35,398 nucleotides of DNA from an uncultured Sphingomonas sp. (GTDB lineage: Bacteria; Pseudomonadota; Alphaproteobacteria; Sphingomonadales; Sphingomonadaceae): contig CAJYLT010000062.1 in assembly GCA_913775795.1 (NCBI GenBank), positions 1-35,398 of the forward strand, given 5' to 3'. The notes under the pieces were generated by a model. That model saw only the letters and a list, made by a program, of their open reading frames with translations. It did no database searches and was not told the DNA's origin. Below, piece by piece: positions 9,051 through 17,017 of the stretch (position 1 is its first letter; every line of letters begins with the position of its first letter). Both the position numbers and the translations under genes were made by a program.

Positions 9051-10571
9051 TCAGTCGAGCGCCTTCACGATCTCCTCGACCATCTTCTTGGCGTCGGCGA
9101 GCAGCATCATCGTGTTGTCCATGTAAAAAACGTCATTGTCGACGCCGGCATAGCCGACGCCGCCCATCGACCGCTTCACGAACAGAACGGTCTTGGCCTT
9201 TTCGACGTCGAGGACGGGCATGCCGTAGATCGGCGAGGACTTGTCGGTCTTCGCTGCCGGGTTGGTCACGTCGTTGGCGCCGATGACGAAGGCGACGTCG
9301 GTCTGCGCGAACTCCGAGTTGATGTCCTCCAGCTCGAACACCTCGTCATAGGGGACGTTCGCCTCGGCGAGCAGCACGTTCATATGCCCCGGCATCCGCC
9401 CCGCGACGGGGTGGATCGCGAACTTCACGCGAACGCCGTGCTCCTTCAATTTGTCGGTCATCTCGCGCAGCACGTGCTGCGCCTGCGCGACCGCCATGCC
9501 GTAGCCGGGGACGATGATGACCTGCTCGGCCTGCTGCATCAGGAAGGCGGCGTCGTCGGCGCTGCCGCGCTTCCACGGCCGTTGCTCCTTCGCCTCCCCG
9601 CCGGAGCCTCCGCCGGCCTCCGCGCCGAAGCCGCCGGCGATGACGCTGAGGAAGCTGCGGTTCATCGCGCGGCACATGATGTAGCTGAGGATCGCGCCGG
9701 ACGAGCCCACCAGCGCGCCGGTGATAATCATCGCGGTGTTGTGCAGCGTGAAGCCCATGGCCGCCGCCGCCCAGCCCGAATAGCTGTTGAGCATCGACAC
9801 CACGACCGGCATGTCCGCCCCGCCGATCGGCACGATCAGCAGGAAGCCGATGACGAAGCTGAGCACCAGCAGGGTCCAGAACGGCCACGCGTCCTGCGAA
9901 TGCGCGAACTGCGCGACCAGCAGCAGGATCGTCGCCAGCACCGCCAGGTTGATGGCGTGGCGTCCGGGCAGCAGGATTGGCTTGCCCGACATGTTGCCGT
10001 TGAGCTTCAAGAACGCGATCACCGAGCCCGAAAAGGTGATCGCACCGATCGCGGCGCCCAGCCCCATCTCGACCTTGCTCACCGGATTGATGACCGCGAA
10101 CGGGTCGCCGATCATCGGGATCACCATCTGCGCGATCCCGAACGCCATCGGGTTGAGATAGGCCGCGACCGCGACGAGCACGGCGGCGAGCCCGACGAGG
10201 CTGTGGAAGGCGGCGACGAGCTGCGGCATCGCGGTCATCGCGATCCGCCGGGCGATGGTGATGCCGATCACCGCGCCGACGCCGATCGCCGCGAGAATCT
10301 CGAGGACGGCGATCAGGTCGATCCGCTCGAATAGCGGCCCTGTCGCCGCGACCGTTCCTTGCGGCCCCTCCAGCACGAGGCCCACCGCCTGCAGCGGAAC
10401 ATGCGTCACCAGCGTCGTCACGACGGCGATCGCCATGCCGATCATGCCGAAGCGGTTGCCCTGCTGGCTGGTCGCCGGCGACGACAGCCCGCGCAGCGCC
10501 AGGATGAAGCACACCCCCGCCACCAGATAGGCGAGCGCCGCGAACGAATTGCCGGCGGTTACGTGCTCCAT
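9051..10571 (-). CDS. pntB: Proton-translocating NAD(P)+ transhydrogenase subunit beta
   Basis: A 506-residue beta subunit forming most of the membrane channel (domain II) and the NADP(H)-binding domain III of transhydrogenase. It couples hydride transfer from NADH to NADP+ to proton entry. The first two thirds are hydrophobic helices. Domain III has the Rossmann segment IVPGYGMAVAQAQH, then RMPGHMNVLLAEA, the signature GANDVTNPAAK, and KRSMGGVGYAGVDND near the C-terminus, all characteristic of PntB. A Gly/Glu-rich linker (GGGSGGEAKEQRPWKRGS) joins domains II and III. The start at 10571 (MEHVTAG) has a G-rich ribosome site (AAAGGGG); an in-frame GTG at 10595 would add 8 residues. It is last in the pnt operon, separated from pntAb by a REP-type doublet. 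Confidence 0.95.
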   Translation of the reverse strand: MEHVTAGNSFAALAYLVAGVCFILALRGLSSPATSQQGNRFGMIGMAIAVVTTLVTHVPLQAVGLVLEGPQGTVAATGPLFERIDLIAVLEILAAIGVGAVIGITIARRIAMTAMPQLVAAFHSLVGLAAVLVAVAAYLNPMAFGIAQMVIPMIGDPFAVINPVSKVEMGLGAAIGAITFSGSVIAFLKLNGNMSGKPILLPGRHAINLAVLATILLLVAQFAHSQDAWPFWTLLVLSFVIGFLLIVPIGGADMPVVVSMLNSYSGWAAAAMGFTLHNTAMIITGALVGSSGAILSYIMCRAMNRSFLSVIAGGFGAEAGGGSGGEAKEQRPWKRGSADDAAFLMQQAEQVIIVPGYGMAVAQAQHVLREMTDKLKEHGVRVKFAIHPVAGRMPGHMNVLLAEANVPYDEVFELEDINSEFAQTDVAFVIGANDVTNPAAKTDKSSPIYGMPVLDVEKAKTVLFVKRSMGGVGYAGVDNDVFYMDNTMMLLADAKKMVEEIVKALD

Positions 10572-10593
10572 CCCCAACCCCTTTGTTCCACTC

Positions 10594-10675
10594 ACGTCAT
10601 CCCGGCGAAAGCCGGGATCGCTCGCCTCAACCCGCGCGCCTGCTGCACGCGACCCCAGCCTGCGCTGGGGTGACG
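10594..10675. repeat. REP-type palindrome doublet between pntAb and pntB
   Basis: Two short palindromes sit in opposite orientation: ATCCCGGC-gaaa-GCCGGGAT at 10599-10618 and ACCCCAGC-ctgc-GCTGGGGT at 10652-10671. Flanks CGTCATCCC and GGGTGACG make the whole element an imperfect inverted repeat. This is the layout of the REP doublets (REPINs) common between bacterial genes. It fills nearly the whole spacer and ends one base before the pntAb stop codon. It may form mRNA hairpins that uncouple pntAb and pntB expression; that effect is inference. Confidence 0.8.
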
Positions 10676-10676
10676 G

Positions 10677-10970
10677 CTATTTCGCCGCCGGCCGCTCCTT
10701 CTTCTTGTACATCGCCAGCATACGCTGCGTGACTGCGAACCCGCCGAAGATGTTGATGCTCGCCAACACCACGGCGGCAAGCCCCAGCCACTTCGACACC
10801 GCGAACCCCGCCGCCGCGCTGGCGACCAGCGCCCCGACGATGATGACCGACGAGATCGCGTTCGTGACCGCCATCAGCGGCGTGTGCAGCGCCGGCGTCA
10901 CCGACCAGACGACGTAATAGCCGACGAAGCACGCCATGACGAAGATCGACAGGATCGAAACGAAGTCCAT
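10677..10970 (-). CDS. pntAb: NAD(P)+ transhydrogenase subunit alpha part 2 (membrane)
   Basis: A 97-residue protein, the small membrane part of the transhydrogenase alpha subunit when that subunit is split in two, as in Rhodospirillum and other alphaproteobacteria. It has three hydrophobic segments (about residues 3-22, 33-52, 56-77) and the conserved stretch VWSVTPALHTPLMAVTNAIS, ending in a basic tail (YKKKERPAAK). The start at 10970 (MDFVSILS) has AAAGG about seven bases upstream. That ribosome site overlaps the last codons of the DUF559 gene. It works with PntAa (NAD binding) and PntB. Confidence 0.93.
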   Translation of the reverse strand: MDFVSILSIFVMACFVGYYVVWSVTPALHTPLMAVTNAISSVIIVGALVASAAAGFAVSKWLGLAAVVLASINIFGGFAVTQRMLAMYKKKERPAAK

Positions 10971-10974
10971 TGGG

Positions 10975-11379
10975 CTACCTTTCATCCTCCCCAGAATGGG
11001 GGGGGGGACCATGCGCAGCATGGTGGAGGGGGCTGGCCGCGGACGCAACGATCATTCGAACCGCGGCGTCTACATCGGCCATCACGTCCCGCGCCGGCAA
11101 GCGGCACAGGCGATAGCCGTTGCTGGACAGAAACCGATCGCGCTCGCGATCGAGCGTGGGCTGCGCACCACGGTCGTGCGGTTCGCCATCGACCTCGACG
11201 CAAAGCCTGGCTGACGTCGCATACAAATCTACGATGTAAGGTCCGACTGGATGCTGCCTGCGAAAGCGCATCCCGGTTCGAGCCCCTCGAAGCGACTGCC
11301 ACAACACCACTTCCGGATAACTCATTTCGCGTCGCAGCTTGCGCGCGGTCGCCACTTCCGGGCGCAACGATCGAGGCAC
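10975..11379 (-). CDS. DUF559 endonuclease-like protein (Vsr/PD-(D/E)XK-type fold)
   Basis: A 134-residue protein of the DUF559 family, related to very-short-patch-repair-type nucleases; biochemical roles of most members are unknown. Visible family features: ARKLRREMSYPEVVLWQSLR with Glu23, then VGPYIVDLYA with Asp51, LCVEVDGEPHD with Glu62 and Asp64, and DRERDRFLSSNGYRLCRLPARDVM. The catalytic-type acidic residues are intact. The start is a GTG at 11379 with GGAGGGGG just upstream; both lie at the edge of repeat copy B (11380-11429). The last ~18 residues (from SPLHHAAHG) are encoded by the inverted copy A (10984-11033), including a run of ten C on the coding strand. The stop TAG is four bases before pntAb. 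The gene looks like a cassette inserted into the pnt operon rather than part of it; the open frame before 11379 is not protein-like. Confidence 0.78.
   Translation of the reverse strand: MPRSLRPEVATARKLRREMSYPEVVLWQSLRGARTGMRFRRQHPVGPYIVDLYATSARLCVEVDGEPHDRGAQPTLDRERDRFLSSNGYRLCRLPARDVMADVDAAVRMIVASAASPLHHAAHGPPPHSGEDER
10984..11033 (-). repeat. Repeat copy A, flanking the DUF559 gene (inverted relative to copy B)
   Basis: A 50-base unit that, read on the minus strand, aligns without gaps to copy B at 11380-11429 with about eight mismatches. It contains the hairpin ACCATGC-gca-GCATGGT (11008-11024) and a G10 run on the plus strand (10998-11007). It encodes the C-terminus of the DUF559 protein and adjoins the pntAb ribosome site. 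The hairpin-and-GGGGAGG design is typical of intergenic repeat families in sphingomonads (from memory, not checked). Confidence 0.8.
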
Positions 11380-11429
11380 GCCCCCTCCACCGCGCTGCGC
11401 GCGGTCCCCCTCCCCGTGCCGGGGAGGAT
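11380..11429 (+). repeat. Repeat copy B, flanking the DUF559 gene
   Basis: A 50-base unit in inverted orientation to copy A. It contains two hairpins: ACCGCGC-tgc-GCGCGGT (11389-11405) and CTCCCC-gtgc-CGGGGAG (from about 11410). Where copy A has AT/AT in the first stem, copy B has GC/GC, so the changes are paired and the stem is kept. It lies between the stop of the PH-domain gene (11436) and the GTG of the DUF559 gene (11379) and supplies the latter's ribosome site. Confidence 0.82.
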
Positions 11430-11435
11430 TTGGGG

Positions 11436-11807
11436 TCACCGCCCGCCGCCCAGGATCGCGCGTGCCAGCACCTGCTGCACGCCGACGATATTGGCGCTCG
11501 CCGCCACCTTGACCTCGAGCGGCTCGTCGCTGCCGGAGACCCAGATAGTGAGGTCGGCGTCCATGTCGAACGTCCCCGCCCGCTCGATCGCCCAGCGGGT
11601 GATCGACTTGTAGGGGATGCTCTCGATCTCGACCTTGCGCCCGGTCAGCCCCTGCACGTTGACGGTGCACAGGCGATAATTTGTCAGGAAGACGAGGTCG
11701 CGCATCGTCTTGAACGCGATAGCCACGCGCTCGCCCTCGATCAGCACCGGCGCATAGTCGCGCGCGACCGTCTCGGCATTCGTCTCGGTCGCGTTGAACA
11801 GGCCCAT
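11436..11807 (-). CDS. Bacterial PH-domain protein
   Basis: A 123-residue protein matching the bacterial pleckstrin-homology-like family (bPH). It has an N-terminal helix, then beta-rich segments: ERVAIAFKTMRDLVFLTNYRLCTVNVQGLTG, with RDLVFLTNYRL as the family hallmark; KVEIESIPYKSITRWAIERAG; then ADLTIWVSGS and a C-terminal helix ANIVGVQQVLARAIL. No signal peptide or membrane segment is visible. Its ATG overlaps the pntAa stop by one base (TGATG), so it is translationally coupled to the NAD-binding transhydrogenase subunit. Role unknown; the domain in this family is thought to mediate oligomerisation or binding rather than catalysis. A link to transhydrogenase assembly or control is inference from position. 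Confidence 0.85.
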   Translation of the reverse strand: MGLFNATETNAETVARDYAPVLIEGERVAIAFKTMRDLVFLTNYRLCTVNVQGLTGRKVEIESIPYKSITRWAIERAGTFDMDADLTIWVSGSDEPLEVKVAASANIVGVQQVLARAILGGGR

Positions 11808-12925
11808 CAGGCGGCGCCGGTCAGCCGCGGGTTCACCACCTGCCCGTCCTTGGTCAGCCGGATCGCGTCGCCGATCTCGGCATCCAGCACCGGGCGGCCG
11901 GCCGCCTTGTCCCAGAAGGCGGAGAGGAAGTTGAACAGGTTGCGCGCAAACAGCGCCGAGGCGTCCGCCGCCAGGCGCGACGGCACGTTACGGTGACCGA
12001 CGATCTTGACGCCGTGGCGCACCACGACCTCGCCCGCGACCGCGCCCTCGACATTGCCGCCCTGTTCGACGGCCAGGTCGACGATGACGCTGCCCGGCCG
12101 CATCGAGGCGACCTGCGCATCGCTGACCAGCCGCGGCGCGGGGCGGCCGGGGATCAGCGCGGTCGTGATGACGATGTCCTGCTTGGCGATATGCGACGAG
12201 ACGAGCTCGGCCTGCGCGGCCTTGTACTCGTCGCTCATCTCGGTGGCATAGCCGCCGGTGCCCTCGCCCTCGATGCCCTTCACCGCCTCGACGAAGATCG
12301 GCTTGGCGCCGAGCGACAGGATCTGTTCCTTGGTCGCGGCGCGCACGTCGGTGGCGGACACCTGCGCGCCCAGCCGGCGGGCGGTGGCGATCGCCTGTAG
12401 CCCCGCGACGCCGACGCCCATCACGAACACGCGCGCGGCGCTGACCGTGCCCGCCGCGGTCATCATCATCGGGAACGCGCGGCCATATTCGGCGGCGGCG
12501 TCGAGCACCGCCTTGTAGCCCGACAGGTTCGATTGCGAGGAGAGGATGTCCATCGACTGCGCGCGGGTGATGCGCGGCATGAACTCCATCGCCAGCGCCT
12601 CCACCCCCGCGGCCGCATAGGCGTCGACGCGCGCGCGTTCACCGAACGGATTGAGGCCCGCCGCGACCCAGGCACCGCGCGGCAAGCCCTCCGGCTCCGG
12701 CCCCTGCACGCCGAGCACGATCTCCGCGCCCGACAGCGTCGCGGCGCGGTCGCCGATGCTGGCGCCTGCGTCGGCAAAGGCGGCGTCGGCGATCGAGGCA
12801 CCCTCGCCCGCCCCGGCCTCGACCGCGACGGTCGCGCCGAGCGCGATGAACTTCTTCACCGTCTCCGGCGTCGCCGCCACGCGGGCTTCACCGGGGGCAG
12901 TTTCGCGGAGGACGGCGACCTTCAT
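11807..12925 (-). CDS. pntAa: NAD(P)+ transhydrogenase subunit alpha part 1 (NAD-binding)
   Basis: A 372-residue soluble domain I of the split transhydrogenase, binding NAD(H) and resembling alanine dehydrogenase. Seen: MKVAVLRETAPGEARVAATP at the start, then RITRAQSMDILSSQSNLSGY around 118-137. The dinucleotide fold VFVMGVGVAGLQAIATARRLG has its glycine motif at about 170-175 and is followed by VSATDVRAATKEQ. The C-terminal KDGQVVNPRL is also typical. Length matches split-type PntAa (about 380). It lies 4 bases after the small aa3-oxidase subunit IV-like gene and is coupled by TGATG to the PH-domain gene. Confidence 0.95.
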   Translation of the reverse strand: MKVAVLRETAPGEARVAATPETVKKFIALGATVAVEAGAGEGASIADAAFADAGASIGDRAATLSGAEIVLGVQGPEPEGLPRGAWVAAGLNPFGERARVDAYAAAGVEALAMEFMPRITRAQSMDILSSQSNLSGYKAVLDAAAEYGRAFPMMMTAAGTVSAARVFVMGVGVAGLQAIATARRLGAQVSATDVRAATKEQILSLGAKPIFVEAVKGIEGEGTGGYATEMSDEYKAAQAELVSSHIAKQDIVITTALIPGRPAPRLVSDAQVASMRPGSVIVDLAVEQGGNVEGAVAGEVVVRHGVKIVGHRNVPSRLAADASALFARNLFNFLSAFWDKAAGRPVLDAEIGDAIRLTKDGQVVNPRLTGAA

Positions 12926-12929
12926 GGGA

Positions 12930-13055
12930 TCAGCTGGCGATCAGGCCGACGACGACGGCGGCGGCGATCGCGACGACGATCGATCCCACCTTCACCATGC
13001 CGATAAAGCTCGAATAGGTATCCTCGCGCAGCGGCGTCTGGGTTTGGTCGGCCAT
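12930..13055 (-). CDS. aa3-type cytochrome c oxidase subunit IV-like small membrane protein
   Basis: A 41-residue single-span membrane protein with a polar N-terminus (MADQTQTPLREDTYSSF) and one hydrophobic helix from about residue 19 to the end (MVKVGSIVVAIAAAVVVGL). Size and layout match the bacterial aa3-type cytochrome c oxidase subunit IV family. That family is known from Rhodobacter and Paracoccus oxidases but is often found upstream of pntA in alphaproteobacteria. The ATG at 13055 follows GGGGAC; the frame upstream is not protein-like. It is first in the pnt operon, 4 bases from pntAa. Whether its partner is an oxidase or the transhydrogenase cannot be told. Confidence 0.75.
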   Translation of the reverse strand: MADQTQTPLREDTYSSFIGMVKVGSIVVAIAAAVVVGLIAS

Positions 13056-13210
13056 ATAGTCCCCGTTTGAATAACGTCTTGGCCCCATCCTTAGCCAGCG
13101 GTCGCCGCTCTCGGCAAGGGCCGGAACCATCGATGCGCTTAAGCCGGGCTTTACGCTTCTTCGCTATCCACCCTGTCTGAAAGCGGGACGACGGGGACAA
13201 AGATTTCGCG

Positions 13211-14632
<1,422 letters not shown>

Positions 14633-14657
14633 GGGCTTTTCGAGGGCCGCCAATCCT

Positions 14658-14671
14658 TGCTAGCGCTGGCA
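14658..14671. promoter_or_regulatory. LacI-type operator at the start of the LacI-family regulator gene
   Basis: TGCTAGCGCTGGCA matches the palindrome at 18468-18481 in 13 of 14 positions and has the central CG typical of LacI-family operators. It ends one base before the ATG at 14673, so a bound repressor would block initiation or early elongation. This points to autoregulation. Confidence 0.72.
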
Positions 14672-14672
14672 G

Positions 14673-15668
14673 ATGAGCCAGCCGCCCACCATCCACGACG
14701 TCGCGGCCCGCGCGGGCGTGTCGATCCGCACCGTGTCGCGCGTCCTCAACCGCTCGACCAAGGTGAACGGCGAGACGCGGGCACGGATCGACGCGGCGAT
14801 CGCGGCGCTGGGCTTTTCCCCCAGCCTGCGTGCCCGCGCGCTGGCGACGGGGCGGTCGTTCCTGATCGGCCTCGTACATGACGATCCCAACGCCCTCGTC
14901 CTCGACGCCGTCCAGCGCGGCATCGTCGCTGCCGCCTCCGCCCGCGGGTACGAAATGGTGGTGCACCCGGCGGGGGGCGATGCTGCGGTGGAGGATATCG
15001 CCGCCTTCGCCCGGCGCACGCGCGTCGACGGGCTGATCGTGCTGCCCCCGGTGTGCGAGGCGGCGGGGCTGGCCGACAGCCTGTCGATCCCGACCATCGC
15101 CTTCGCCGCCGAGCGCATCGCCGGCTATGCGACGATGCTCGTGTCCGATGAGCGCGCGGCGGCGGGTGAAATGGCGCGGCACCTCCTGGCGCTCGGCCAT
15201 CGCCGGATCGGCTTCGTCAGCGGACCGCCGGGACTCTTGTCGGCAAGCGAGCGGCGCGCGGGGTTCGCCGAAGCACTCGCCGCGGCCGGCGCGCCGCTCG
15301 ACCCCGCGCTGGTCGTCGCCGGCGACTATCGGTTCGCGGGCGGCGTGGCGGCGGGCGAGGCGCTGATGTCGCGCCCCGACCGCCCGACCGCGATCTTCGC
15401 GTCGAACGACGTGATGGCGGCGGGCGTGCTGAAGGTCGCGGCGCGGATGGGTATCGCGGTGCCCGGCGAGCTGTCCGTCGCCGGGTTCGACGGCAGCGCG
15501 CTGGCAACGATGCTGACGCCTGCGCTGACCACCGTCGCCCGACCGCTCGGCGACATGGCCGCGCGCGCCGCCGAACGCCTGATCGACACGATCGAGGGCG
15601 ATGCGGCGGAGGGCGACCTCGCCGCCACGCTGACCCTCCAGATCGCCGAGTCGACCGGCCCGGTCTAG
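14673..15668 (+). CDS. LacI-family transcriptional regulator, probably of hexuronate catabolism
   Basis: A 331-residue regulator. The N-terminal helix-turn-helix (about 6-26) reads TIHDVAARAGVSIRTVSRVLN, shown here in two parts: TIHDVAARAGV and SIRTVSRVLN. A hinge helix (LRARALATG) follows, then a periplasmic-binding-protein-like sensor domain with FLIGLVHDDPN, RVDGLIVLPP, GHRRIGFVSGP, RPTAIFASNDVMAAG and LSVAGFDGS. Its neighbours are uxaC, a uxuB-like gene and kdgK, and an almost identical operator sits at its own start and in the uxaC/kdgK spacer. It is therefore probably the local repressor, released by a uronate or a pathway intermediate (inference). The TAG stop shares CTAG with the convergent uxuB-like gene. 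Confidence 0.9.
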   Translation: MSQPPTIHDVAARAGVSIRTVSRVLNRSTKVNGETRARIDAAIAALGFSPSLRARALATGRSFLIGLVHDDPNALVLDAVQRGIVAAASARGYEMVVHPAGGDAAVEDIAAFARRTRVDGLIVLPPVCEAAGLADSLSIPTIAFAAERIAGYATMLVSDERAAAGEMARHLLALGHRRIGFVSGPPGLLSASERRAGFAEALAAAGAPLDPALVVAGDYRFAGGVAAGEALMSRPDRPTAIFASNDVMAAGVLKVAARMGIAVPGELSVAGFDGSALATMLTPALTTVARPLGDMAARAAERLIDTIEGDAAEGDLAATLTLQIAESTGPV

Positions 15669-17017
15669 AGCGGCCGCGCCGCCAGCACCGCCGCGACGAA
15701 CGGCGCATCGTCCACCAGATCGCCGAACACCTCGCGAAGGCCCAGCACCTCGAGCGCGGGCCTGCCCACCAGCCGCGCCGCCAGCGGATCGGCGACGACC
15801 TCGCCGCGCTCGACGAAGCGCAGCCAGGCGGCGATCGGCACTGCCAGCCGGTCGATCGGCCGCCCCGCCGCCCTGGCGGCGCGCACCGCGTCGAGCAGGC
15901 GATAGGGCAGCTTCTGCGACCCGTCGGCGGCGATCTGGATCAGCTGGTGCGCGATCGCCGGATTGGCGAAGCGGCCGAGGATCGTCGTGACGTACCCATC
16001 CACGTCGAGGCCCGCCGGCGGGGTCAGCGACGGCGCGATATCCTCGCGCATCAGCCGCTCGACGAACGATGCGAGCGCCGGATCGCGCATCGCCTCCGCC
16101 ACCGTTGCGTGCCCGCGCTCCAGCCCGAGATAAGCGAGCGACGAGTGCGCGCCGTTCAGCAGCCGGAGCTTCGCCAGTTCGTACCCGCGTACGTCGTGCG
16201 TCAGCGTCACGCCCGCGGCGGCAAGGTCGGGCCGTTCGCCGGGCGCGAAATCATCCTCGACGACCCATTGCCAGAACCGCTCGCGCTGGATCGGCCACGC
16301 ATCCTTCAGCCCGGTCGCCGCCGTGACCCGCTCGCGCAGCGCGTCGTCGGTAGCGGGCGTGATCGCATCGACCATCGTCGAGGGAAAGCGTACCTCCCCC
16401 GCGATCCAGTCCGCCAGGTCGTCGGCCCGCGTCGCCGCCAACGCCGCCACCGCGCGGCCGAGCTTGGCACCGTTGTCGGCGAGGTTGTCGCAGGAAAGGA
16501 CGGTCAGGCCGCCCGTCCCCGCCGCCCGCCGCGCGGCAAGGCCCGCGACGATCCAGCCGACCAGCGACTGCGGCGTGCCGGTGCGATCGGCGACGATCGC
16601 GGGGTGATCCATGTCAAGGCTGCCGTCGGCGGCGTAGCAATAGCCCTTCTCGGTCACGGTCGCGCTCAAGACGCGCGTGTCGGGTGCGGCGATCGCTTCG
16701 AGGATCGCTGCCCCCTCGCCCGCGGTCAGGACGTGGCGAAGCGCCCCGACCATCTCGAACGACGGCGCCGCATCGAGCAGCGCCAGCGTGTAGAGCCCGT
16801 CCTGCGGATTGAGCGCGTTCGCCACCGACGCCGAATTGAGGCTAACCCCGACCACGCCCCAGCGCGAATCGTCGGCATTGAGCGTGTCGTACACCGGCAC
16901 CTGGTGTGCGCGGTGAAACGCCCCCGGCCCGAAATGGACGATGCCGGTACGCAAGGCCGCGCGGTCGTAGCGCGGCCCGTTGGGCAGCGGCAGCGCCGCC
17001 TGCGACAGCCGCGTCAC
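15665..17017 (-). CDS. uxuB: Mannitol dehydrogenase family protein, probably D-fructuronate reductase
   Basis: A 450-residue long-chain mannitol-dehydrogenase-family enzyme, expected to reduce D-fructuronate to D-mannonate with NADH. Seen: the NAD-binding start RTGIVHFGPGAFHRAHQVPV, TVTEKGYCY, VLSCDNLADNG near the middle, RFPSTMVDAITPA, and the catalytic KLRLLNGAHSSLAYLG with the Lys-x4-Asn-x2-His arrangement. The start is GTG at 17017, overlapping the uxaC stop as GTGA; the open frame continues upstream only because it runs antisense-like through uxaC in another phase. Immediate coupling to uxaC favours fructuronate reductase over mannitol 2-dehydrogenase or tagaturonate reductase. Confidence 0.88.
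   Translation of the reverse strand: MTRLSQAALPLPNGPRYDRAALRTGIVHFGPGAFHRAHQVPVYDTLNADDSRWGVVGVSLNSASVANALNPQDGLYTLALLDAAPSFEMVGALRHVLTAGEGAAILEAIAAPDTRVLSATVTEKGYCYAADGSLDMDHPAIVADRTGTPQSLVGWIVAGLAARRAAGTGGLTVLSCDNLADNGAKLGRAVAALAATRADDLADWIAGEVRFPSTMVDAITPATDDALRERVTAATGLKDAWPIQRERFWQWVVEDDFAPGERPDLAAAGVTLTHDVRGYELAKLRLLNGAHSSLAYLGLERGHATVAEAMRDPALASFVERLMREDIAPSLTPPAGLDVDGYVTTILGRFANPAIAHQLIQIAADGSQKLPYRLLDAVRAARAAGRPIDRLAVPIAAWLRFVERGEVVADPLAARLVGRPALEVLGLREVFGDLVDDAPFVAAVLAARPL

Noticed and set aside
11380..11670. Possible N-terminal extension of the DUF559 protein through repeat copy B and the PH gene
   Set aside because: The extension overlaps the PH-domain gene in another phase; DUF559 similarity starts after the GTG at 11379, which has a ribosome site.
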